From NCBI GenBank assembly GCA_044433165.1, contig JAWXTX010000100.1, forward strand, positions 1-9,905: a stretch of 9,905 nucleotides of DNA, written 5' to 3'. The notes under the pieces were generated by a model that saw only the letters and a program-made list of their open reading frames with translations, made no database searches and was not told where the DNA came from. The position numbers were made by a program, and so were the translations under genes. Shown here piece after piece: positions 1 through 5,728 of this stretch (positions are counted from its first letter, which is position 1; every line of letters begins with the position of its first letter). This stretch comes from Ferrimonas sp044433165 (GTDB lineage Bacteria; Pseudomonadota; Gammaproteobacteria; Enterobacterales; Shewanellaceae).

Positions 1-1718
1 TGGCTATAGAAAGTGGCGATCTTTTCTTCCACATCCCAACTGTTGGTTGCACGCCCTGCCACCGTTAAGCCTTCATCCACTTCGCTGTAATAGCCCGCTT
101 GATATAAGCCATAGCCGTCATAACTGAGCATCTCACCAAAGCCAATAAAAGAGAGATCGGTGGGCTCCAGTAAAAATTCATCGGGAATGCTTATGCCGTT
201 AGGGTAATCGTTTAAGGTTAAGAAGGTGCCTTTATCGCGCTTGGCTTTTTGACGAACGCTATAATGGCCGCCAACTTCCAACGACGAGAAGTGCCCGTCC
301 GCAAACAAGCGCTCGGCGCTCAGGCGAATGGCGCTCAGCTCATCTTCGGTGCTGATGATGTTGATAAAGCCATCTTGCGCATCGCTTGGGATGGTCACGC
401 CATTACCCCAACTAAAAGGACCACCAAGCTGAATCAGATCTGGATCGGAATAATCTAACGTAGGCGCAAACATCACCCCTCGATCGCCGTTCATAGTAAA
501 CGCCAAATCTTCACAGCCGCCTTCGATGCAGCCATTACCTCGGCTGGTGCCCGCATAACTTTCCAGCCCTAAATCGGTGCGTTCAGCGTAGCTGTGGGAT
601 AAATCCAGCGTTAATTGCCAAGCGTCGTTTAATTGATATTGGCTGTTTAAACCCAAAGCGTATACCTCGGCATCGCGCTCGTTATAATCATTACGCAGCA
701 GCACTTTGGCGTTTTCCAATACGCCACTTTGCACAAAACCATCGGCCACATCGGTAATGGTTAGGCCATCATTTGCCCAGCCTTCGCCCCAAGAGCCGGG
801 AATTTCAATGCCTCGTAACATCTGCTCATCGGAAAATTTGGAATAAAAAGCATCCAGCACGGTAGTGAAATTGGGGTTTGGAGCAAATTCCAATACCGCC
901 ATGGCGGCATCGCGCTGCAATTCACTGGAGCGGACAAACGGTTTGGCACCGCCAAGTTGACGTATGCTCTCATCGATGTCACCGACTTCAGGATAACCCC
1001 ATGAATTCCAGCGTTCTTCTTGGTTGGGCGAGCTCATTTTGGCAAAACCGAGCGCCACCCCAATGGTGTCATCCGCAAATTGGTCGATGTATGACACTGA
1101 GGTACGGTAACCGTATTCTTCACCGTCGGGGTTGAGTTTGCCTAAATCATTGTATTCGCCACGGCCATTAATGGTGATGCTTTGCTGGCCATGGGCCAAT
1201 GGCCGAATGGTTTGCATATCAACTGTGCCGCCAATGGCTTGGGTTAGCACACTGGCATCTGGGGTTTTGTACACCACGGCGCCGTTAATTAATTCCGAAG
1301 GGTACTGGTCAAATTCGACGCCACGGTTGTTATTGATGGTGACCTGCTCGCGGCCATTTAAGGTTGTGGTATTAAAATCTTCGCCTAAACCACGAATGGC
1401 AATCACATTGGCTCGGCCATTAAGGCGCTGCGCTTGCACGCCAGGTAAACGAGCTAAGGACTCGGCAATAGAAACGTCTGGCAGCTTACCGATATCTTCG
1501 GCAGAGATGGCCTCAACAATCGAGCTGTTGTCCATTTTTTCCATCTGCGCAGTCGCTAACGAACGACGGATCCCGCGGACTTCAATCACTTCAACGGCTT
1601 GTGCCGCTGGGCTTGATTCGAGCTGGGTTTGTTCTATTTCTTCGGCATGGCTCAGGCTACTTAACCCTGCAGCCACCAATGCCAGCGTTAACGCACTGGG
1701 CTTAAACGTTTTCATCAT
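1..1718 (-). CDS. TonB-dependent outer-membrane receptor, N-terminal part (runs off left edge)
   Basis: The minus frame is open from the ATG at 1718 to the window edge, giving 572 codons; the C-terminal barrel lies outside. Residues 1-25 form a signal peptide ending SLSHA before EEIEQ. A TonB-box-like stretch, VEVIEVRGIRRSL, is at about 42-54. The plug domain (about 60-170) has hallmarks of the large receptor family first described in Xanthomonas and Caulobacter: AISAEDIGKLPDVSIAESL, LPGVQAQRLNGR, IAIRGLGEDFNTTTLNGRE and GTVDMQTIRPL. Barrel sequence follows. C397 and C402 could form a disulphide in an external loop. A GGGGAG ribosome site lies 3 bases before the first ATG and 6 before a second (1715), so the second may be the true start. 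By family it imports a substrate across the outer membrane using TonB energy. The substrate is inferred to be an alpha-glucoside or maltodextrin because the divergent neighbour is an alpha-glucosidase. Confidence 0.93.
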   Translation of the reverse strand, partial: MMKTFKPSALTLALVAAGLSSLSHAEEIEQTQLESSPAAQAVEVIEVRGIRRSLATAQMEKMDNSSIVEAISAEDIGKLPDVSIAESLARLPGVQAQRLNGRANVIAIRGLGEDFNTTTLNGREQVTINNNRGVEFDQYPSELINGAVVYKTPDASVLTQAIGGTVDMQTIRPLAHGQQSITINGRGEYNDLGKLNPDGEEYGYRTSVSYIDQFADDTIGVALGFAKMSSPNQEERWNSWGYPEVGDIDESIRQLGGAKPFVRSSELQRDAAMAVLEFAPNPNFTTVLDAFYSKFSDEQMLRGIEIPGSWGEGWANDGLTITDVADGFVQSGVLENAKVLLRNDYNERDAEVYALGLNSQYQLNDAWQLTLDLSHSYAERTDLGLESYAGTSRGNGCIEGGCEDLAFTMNGDRGVMFAPTLDYSDPDLIQLGGPFSWGNGVTIPSDAQDGFINIISTEDELSAIRLSAERLFADGHFSSLEVGGHYSVRQKAKRDKGTFLTLNDYPNGISIPDEFLLEPTDLSFIGFGEMLSYDGYGLYQAGYYSEVDEGLTVAGRATNSWDVEEKIATFYS

Positions 1719-1828
1719 GCTCTCCCCTTGAGGGCTCGTTTATCCTTGGTTGCAACTGCAACGGGTTAGTGAGCCCTCGGTTCTCACTGCCATTACTACT
1801 GCACACCAATCCGGTTTGGTTTGAGCTG

Positions 1829-1858
1829 ATGTTATTCAAGATAGTCTTTATTAAACAA
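1829..1858 (-). promoter_or_regulatory. Weak candidate promoter of the TonB-dependent receptor gene
   Basis: Read on the minus strand, TTGTTT (1858-1853) and TAACAT (1834-1829) lie 18 bases apart, about 110 bases upstream of the receptor start. Matches to the sigma-70 consensus are only 3/6 and 4/6. Its interest is position: the palindromic site at 1862-1879 ends 3 bases upstream of the -35-like element. Confidence 0.22.
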
Positions 1859-1861
1859 TTA

Positions 1862-1879
1862 GATGCATACGTATTCATC
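1862..1879. promoter_or_regulatory. Operator-like palindrome, copy 1 (receptor side)
   Basis: GATGCATACGTATTCATC is an 18-bp palindrome with 8 of 9 base pairs matching, centred on TACGTA. Shifted by one base (1863-1880), it matches the site at 2237-2254 in 16 of 18 positions. An even palindrome with a central CG between sugar genes fits a LacI-family operator; the regulator is inferred and not encoded here. The centre is about 153 bases upstream of the receptor start. Confidence 0.5.
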
Positions 1880-2236
1880 GCAGGCAGATGGTCGATATGG
1901 CGGTCATCCACCCACAATTTATCCCTGACAAACGCAGCCCCATTAACAAATAAAAAAGATTATTATCAAATAGTTATGAGTTAACTCACCTTGATATTAA
2001 CTCAAATTCACAGCCTTTAATAAAAAATCACATTTAGACTAAAGTCACCGTGCGGCTGCCATTAGATCTCAACAACCTTCAGCCATCGCTACTACTCGCC
2101 GTGCGATAAAGACTTCTATAACCAGTAAAGAACCAGCCGAAAAATGAAATATAAATCTTTAATATCAATGATTTAGACCGATATTGACGGGTGTAATTAG
2201 ACTTACCAAGTCTTGCCTGAAACGGCACTAAAAAGC

Positions 2237-2254
2237 ATGCATACGTATGTATCG
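2237..2254. promoter_or_regulatory. Operator-like palindrome, copy 2 (alpha-glucosidase side)
   Basis: ATGCATACGTATGTATCG contains the perfect 10-bp palindrome CATACGTATG and extends to 7 of 8 matching pairs over 2237-2252. It is the near-copy of the site at 1863-1880, differing at two adjacent positions. The centre is about 106 bases upstream of the alpha-glucosidase start, consistent with coordinated control of both divergent genes. Confidence 0.5.
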
Positions 2255-2350
2255 TGACTCTCTGGAAAGGAATCGCTACCGTCGTGAAAGTTATCGGTTC
2301 CCATCGGGGTACTGACGCCATTCATGACGACCAGACAAACAGGAATAGCC

Positions 2351-3985
2351 ATGACTTCAACGCAATGGTGGCACGGCGCACTCATCTATCAGATCTATCC
2401 ACGCAGTTTTGCCGATAGCAATAACGATGGTATTGGTGATCTGCCCGGTATTACTGCGAAGTTGGATTACATTGCCAGCCTAGGTGTTGATGCCATTTGG
2501 ATTTCGCCCTTTTTTACCTCACCGATGAAGGATTTTGGCTACGACATTGCGGATTATCGCAACGTCGATCCCATGTTTGGCAGCCTTGCCGATTTTAAAA
2601 TGCTGCTAAAAAAAGCCCATGAGCTTGGGCTTAAGGTGATGATTGATCAGGTCCTTAGCCACACGTCCGATCAGCATCATTACTTTTTAAATAGCCGAGA
2701 AGATCGCACCAATGATTATGCCGACTGGTATGTGTGGGCCGATCCTAATGCCGATGGCACCGCACCAAATAATTGGTTGTCTATTTTTGGTGGCAGTGCT
2801 TGGCAATGGGAGCCTCGACGGGAACAGTATTACCTGCATAATTTTTTAAGTTGCCAGCCCGACTTAAATTTCCATCAACCTGCGGTTCAGCAGGCCATGT
2901 TGGATAATGTTGAGTTCTGGCTGAAACTCGGGGTGGATGGCTTACGCTTAGATGCCATTAATTTTTGCTTTCATGATCAAGCATTAAGAAATAATCCGGC
3001 CAAAGCCGCCAACGAACGGGTTGGGCGCGGCTTTGCTAAAGACAACCCCTACGCTTACCAAGTGCATCAGTACAACAACACTCAACCTGAAAATTTGGCC
3101 TTTTTAGAGCGCATTCGCGCCCTCTTAGATAACTACCCCGGCACGGCGGCCTTAGGTGAGATCTCTTCTGAAGATTCACTGACAACAATGGCGCAATACA
3201 CCCAACGCGGTCGTCTGCATATGGGGTATAGTTTTGAATTGTTAACGGAAGATGCCTCCGCCAGCTATGTACGCCACACGGTAGAAACGCTAGAGCAGCG
3301 CATGACGCAAGGGTGGCCTTGCTGGTCGCTCAGCAACCATGATGTTGCCCGAGTTGCCAGTCGTTGGCGTCATGATGAGCCAAACCCAATGCAGGCTAAA
3401 CAGCTCAATGCGCTGGTCTGCTCGTTACGTGGCAGCGTCTGCTTATATCAAGGCCAAGAGTTAGGTTTGCCCGAGGCCGATTTGCCTTTTCACGCCTTGC
3501 AAGATCCTTATGGCATCACCTTCTGGCCAACCTTTAAAGGTCGTGATGGCTGCCGAACGCCCATGCCATGGCAAGCAAAAGCCGCCCATGCCGGCTTTAG
3601 CCAAGCACCACCATGGCTGCCCTTAGCCGAAGAGCACCGCCCATTAGCGATTGATCAGCAGCTGCATAATGAACACTCAACGCTGCGACAATTCCAGCAG
3701 TTTAGCCGGTGGCGCCAACGCCACCCAACCTTACGTTTTGGCGACATTGAGTTTGTATCAACCCCTGAACCACTACTGTTTTTTACACGCACTTATCAGC
3801 AACAAACCTTGCTTTGTGGTTTTAATTTAAGCAATCAGCCAGTCCCTTTCCACTCCTCTTGGCTTGGTGGCAATGCGGGCAATTTACGCCCTGAACATGT
3901 GCCGGGATTGGCCAATGCCCAACAACAATTTGAACATGTGCACTTCCCTGCCTATGGGGTATTTTTTGCCCAGATAACGCGTTAA
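2351..3985 (+). CDS. GH13 alpha-glucosidase (subfamily 23-like)
   Basis: This 544-residue enzyme is expected to hydrolyse alpha-1,4-linked glucose from maltose and short maltodextrins, retaining the anomeric configuration. All conserved GH13 regions are intact: region I DQVLSH (99-104), region V QPDLNF (169-174), region II GVDGLRLDA with nucleophile D201, region III GEISSE with acid/base E270, and region IV SNHD with D331. A metal-binding loop of the oligo-glucosidase type, DSNNDGIGD, is at 22-30. The order and spacing resemble subfamily 23 enzymes such as the Halomonas and Xanthomonas alpha-glucosidases, many of which also transglucosylate. There is no signal peptide, so it should be cytoplasmic. 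I chose the ATG at 2351 because AGGA lies 6 bases upstream and the enzyme starts at the usual WWHGALIYQIYPRSF. An in-frame ATG at 2324 would add 9 residues but lacks a well-placed ribosome site. It is divergent from the receptor gene, whose imported substrate it probably processes. Confidence 0.95.
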   Translation: MTSTQWWHGALIYQIYPRSFADSNNDGIGDLPGITAKLDYIASLGVDAIWISPFFTSPMKDFGYDIADYRNVDPMFGSLADFKMLLKKAHELGLKVMIDQVLSHTSDQHHYFLNSREDRTNDYADWYVWADPNADGTAPNNWLSIFGGSAWQWEPRREQYYLHNFLSCQPDLNFHQPAVQQAMLDNVEFWLKLGVDGLRLDAINFCFHDQALRNNPAKAANERVGRGFAKDNPYAYQVHQYNNTQPENLAFLERIRALLDNYPGTAALGEISSEDSLTTMAQYTQRGRLHMGYSFELLTEDASASYVRHTVETLEQRMTQGWPCWSLSNHDVARVASRWRHDEPNPMQAKQLNALVCSLRGSVCLYQGQELGLPEADLPFHALQDPYGITFWPTFKGRDGCRTPMPWQAKAAHAGFSQAPPWLPLAEEHRPLAIDQQLHNEHSTLRQFQQFSRWRQRHPTLRFGDIEFVSTPEPLLFFTRTYQQQTLLCGFNLSNQPVPFHSSWLGGNAGNLRPEHVPGLANAQQQFEHVHFPAYGVFFAQITR

Positions 3986-4123
3986 CGGCTTAACGAAATC
4001 AGCACATGCATCCATGCCAGAAGCGATCGCACAAGCCATCAAACCCGATGCAAAAGCGCTTGGAGAGAATCAACACCAGCAGTACACTCTGGGCTGTTTG
4101 ATTTAAATAACACGCAGGTTATT

Positions 4124-4282
4124 GTGTCTGATTTATTGGGGCTGACCCATCACCAACAGCAGCAAGCTGTAGAGCGAATTAACGCATTACGACAGCAAGG
4201 GTTTTCGATGGCAGAGGCCATGCAACGCGTCATTGCAGAGTTGAAACAGCAACACAGCCAAACAAATACCCCTCAGTCATAA
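4124..4282 (+). CDS. yoaH: UPF0181 (YoaH-like) small protein
   Basis: This 52-residue protein reads LTHHQQQQAVERINALRQQGFSMAEAMQRVIAELKQQH at residues 7-44 (in pieces: LTHHQQQQAVERI, LRQQGFSMAEA, VIAEL). It closely follows E. coli YoaH, which has LTHEQQQKAVERI at the same distance from its N-terminus. The family is conserved in enterobacteria, Vibrio and Alteromonadales and has no established function. The start is inferred as GTG at 4124, with CAGG 5 bases upstream, because there is no in-frame ATG before the conserved block. It lies 138 bases after the alpha-glucosidase stop, in the same frame, and the frame between them is open throughout. A strong terminator follows within 20 bases. The C-terminal tail (HSQTNTPQS) is shorter than in E. 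coli and not acidic. The family call is firm; the exact start is less so. Confidence 0.8.
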   Translation: MSDLLGLTHHQQQQAVERINALRQQGFSMAEAMQRVIAELKQQHSQTNTPQS

Positions 4283-4297
4283 TGGGGGATTGCCCAT

Positions 4298-4328
4298 AAA
4301 AAACGGCGAAGTAACCCCTCGCCGTTTT
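4298..4328. terminator. Bidirectional rho-independent terminator between yoaH and ridA
   Basis: AAAACGGCGA (4300-4309) and TCGCCGTTTT (4319-4328) form a perfect 10-bp stem with a 9-base loop. The flanking A run gives six T residues on the minus strand and TTTTGTTG follows on the plus strand. It therefore serves the plus-strand UPF0181 gene, ending 15 bases before it, and the minus-strand ridA gene. Confidence 0.88.
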
Positions 4329-4357
4329 GTTGTTAATACGCCAAATGCTGGCAGCAA

Positions 4358-4732
4358 TTATTTCGCCGCAACCACTTCAATTTCAACTTTTGCACCCAGC
4401 GGCAAGGCCGCTACTTGGAAACAAGAGCGCGCCGGTTTGTGATCACCAAAGGCTTCTACGTAGGCTGTATTCATGGTCGCAAAATCGGCCAAGTCATCTA
4501 AAAATACGGTTGCTTTTACCACGTTGTTTAAGCTCATACCCGCTTCAGCCAAAATGGCCGCCACATTTTTAAGCGCTTGTTGAGCTTGCTCATAAACGTC
4601 ATCCGATGGGAACTGCATGGTTTCAGGAACCAGTGGTAGCTGTCCAGATGCGTATAAAAAACCATTAACTTCGATCGCTTGAGAATATGGACCGACTGCG
4701 GCTGGAGCCTGTTCAGTTGAGATAAATTTCAT
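4358..4732 (-). CDS. ridA: RidA family 2-iminobutanoate/2-iminopropanoate deaminase
   Basis: The protein is 124 residues long, typical for RidA (YjgF/UK114). The family hydrolyses reactive enamine and imine intermediates, such as those from 2-aminoacrylate made by PLP enzymes, to 2-keto acids and ammonia, protecting enzymes like transaminases. It works in the cytoplasm as a homotrimer. Visible hallmarks are GPYSQA (14-19) with the conserved tyrosine, NGFLYASGQLPL (23-34), VVKATVFLDD (71-80), and PARSCFQVAALPLGAKVEIE (100-119), which contains R102, equivalent to the substrate carboxylate-binding arginine, and the conserved E118. AAGG lies 7 bases before the ATG. The gene is monocistronic here, convergent with the UPF0181 gene and divergent from the peroxiredoxin-like gene. 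Nothing suggests loss of function. Confidence 0.96.
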   Translation of the reverse strand: MKFISTEQAPAAVGPYSQAIEVNGFLYASGQLPLVPETMQFPSDDVYEQAQQALKNVAAILAEAGMSLNNVVKATVFLDDLADFATMNTAYVEAFGDHKPARSCFQVAALPLGAKVEIEVVAAK

Positions 4733-5035
4733 CCGTTAACCTTATTAAATGCTTGAAACTGGAACCTGTTCCGACAAAAGCGTATGCGGCTCAAACTTGA
4801 GCCGCCGCTCACTTTGGATGTTATGCGCGACAACCCTAAGGCGCGTCAATCATCGGCTGCATCCTGCGGTTTATTTGATGCTCTTTTAGCCATTTGTGGC
4901 CAATTTATTTTGCCAATGAATACATTCTTTTCACAACAGTACGACACTCAAATCTCAGCAACAATCAATGGTATTCGCATCAGCAACCCAGCAACTAAAC
5001 TTACCCAATGCAAAATAATGGGCTAGAGGTGGGCA
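4733..5035. other. Divergent spacer between ridA and the peroxiredoxin-like gene
   Basis: The 303 bases must hold both divergent promoters, but I see no convincing -35/-10 pair on either strand. It contains an interrupted inverted repeat GGAAC-CT-GTTCC (4761-4772) and the strong hairpin at 4786-4805. An open frame at 4784-5026 (80 codons) has no ribosome site and no recognisable protein features, and its stop overlaps the next gene's ribosome site, so I do not call it. Confidence 0.5.
4786..4805. repeat. Perfect 9-bp inverted repeat (hairpin or operator) upstream of ridA
   Basis: GCGGCTCAA and TTGAGCCGC flank a 2-base centre (AC), giving a GC-rich inverted repeat 54 bases upstream of the ridA start. 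No long T run follows on either strand; on the minus strand CGCTTTTG comes 4 bases later. It could be an operator, or a hairpin in the ridA leader or in a transcript towards the peroxiredoxin gene. The structure is certain; its role is not. Confidence 0.5.
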
Positions 5036-5626
5036 ATGCTCAACCAAACGCAATACCTGAAGTTACAAGCCGTCAATATTCTCAATGAGCGCATTGAACA
5101 ACAAGTGCTCCCCCTTGGGGGATTGCTGCCGCCCCATCCCATTACCACCTTTGCCGGCGATCTGTGTCCAGTGGATGAATACCATCAACACAAACCCCTG
5201 CTCTTGGCTTTTATGCGGGGATCGTGGTGCCCTTATTGCCGCGGCCAAGTTGCGATGCTAGATGGCATGGCCGAAACCTTTAAAGCCATTGGCTGTGAAA
5301 TGTTGGTTTGCAGCCGCGAGACCGTTGAAGAATCACGTTTTCAGGCGCCGGAGTTAACTTTTATTAGCGATCCAGATAACGCCTTTGCTCGCAAACTCAA
5401 GCTGTGCTATTTCGCCCAAGATGAAATACAAGCTATTTACGAACAACTTAAATTAGCACAACCACCCGAAGGGCACTGGGACAGCAGCGAATTGGCGGTG
5501 CCAGCCACCTTTATTATTGGCATGGATGGCCGCATCGTGTTTAAACATGCCCGCCGCGACTACACCCAACGTGCCCATGGCAGCGAGATCATCGCCGCCC
5601 TACGCAGCATCAACAACCATGGTTGA
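5036..5626 (+). CDS. Peroxiredoxin-like AhpC/TSA family protein with CPYC active site
   Basis: This 196-residue protein has a thioredoxin fold of the AhpC/TSA type. The active-site segment FMRGSWCPYCRGQV spans 59-72. C68 sits where the peroxidatic cysteine falls in normal peroxiredoxins, and C65 replaces the usual Thr/Ser, making a CxxC pair. The cis-proline region is VPATFIIGMDGRIVFKH (155-171), and the C-terminal DYTQRAHGSEIIAAL is typical of this subfamily. There is no signal peptide, so it is probably cytoplasmic. By family it should reduce peroxides or act as a thiol oxidoreductase, but the natural substrate of this CPYC group is not established. The start is well supported: AGAGG lies 6 bases before the ATG. 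It is a single gene, divergent from ridA and convergent with fhs. Confidence 0.92.
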   Translation: MLNQTQYLKLQAVNILNERIEQQVLPLGGLLPPHPITTFAGDLCPVDEYHQHKPLLLAFMRGSWCPYCRGQVAMLDGMAETFKAIGCEMLVCSRETVEESRFQAPELTFISDPDNAFARKLKLCYFAQDEIQAIYEQLKLAQPPEGHWDSSELAVPATFIIGMDGRIVFKHARRDYTQRAHGSEIIAALRSINNHG

Positions 5627-5630
5627 ACCC

Positions 5631-5657
5631 AAAGCCACTTATTAAGGTCGTGGCTTT
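5631..5657. terminator. Hairpin between convergent peroxiredoxin-like gene and fhs
   Basis: AAAGCCAC (5631-5638) and GTGGCTTT (5650-5657) make a perfect 8-bp stem with an 11-base loop, 5 bases after the peroxiredoxin stop. T runs are short on both strands. A second, weaker candidate for the plus strand is the GGCGG followed by five Ts at 5691-5700, which can pair only 4 bp with upstream CGCC or CCGC. Termination in this 102-base gap is likely, but which element does the work is unclear. Confidence 0.5.
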
Positions 5658-5728
5658 ATGATCTGGCTCCGCGTCACGCCACTGTTATAGGGCGGTTTTT
5701 ATCTTGAATGCGAGCATCGCCTTAACGA

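Larger units (their letters stand above)
1719..2350. other. Divergent intergenic region of the sugar locus
   Basis: This 632-base spacer separates two divergent genes and must hold both promoters. The part nearest the middle (about 1940-2045) is AT-rich. Short open frames on both strands lack ribosome sites and protein-like composition, so I call no gene. Its notable content is the two near-identical palindromic sites at 1862-1879 and 2237-2254. I could not find a convincing sigma-70 promoter in front of the alpha-glucosidase gene. TTGATA at 1991 with TTTAAT at 2016 has a 19-base spacer and sits over 300 bases upstream. Confidence 0.6.

Noticed and set aside
1132..1731. A 199-codon plus-strand open frame
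   Set aside because: It is antisense to the receptor plug-domain region, whose minus-strand frame shows clear family motifs. This is a shadow frame.
2079..2321. An 80-codon minus-strand open frame in the divergent spacer
   Set aside because: No ribosome site, no family resemblance, and it spans the operator-like site and the expected promoter region of the alpha-glucosidase gene.
4023..4030. GCGATCGC octamer, as in highly iterated palindromes of some genomes
   Set aside because: I noticed no other copy in the window, so there is no iteration to support a special role.
4014..4106. A 30-codon open frame (MPEAIAQAIKPDAKALGEN...) between the alpha-glucosidase and the UPF0181 gene
   Set aside because: The residue composition looks somewhat protein-like, but there is no ribosome site and I recognise no family. 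The stretch is too short to support. Conservation in relatives would be needed to revive it.
4784..5026. An 80-codon plus-strand open frame upstream of the peroxiredoxin-like gene
   Set aside because: It has no ribosome site, starts inside the hairpin, has no recognisable domain, and its stop overlaps the ribosome site of the next gene. Its composition is not protein-like.
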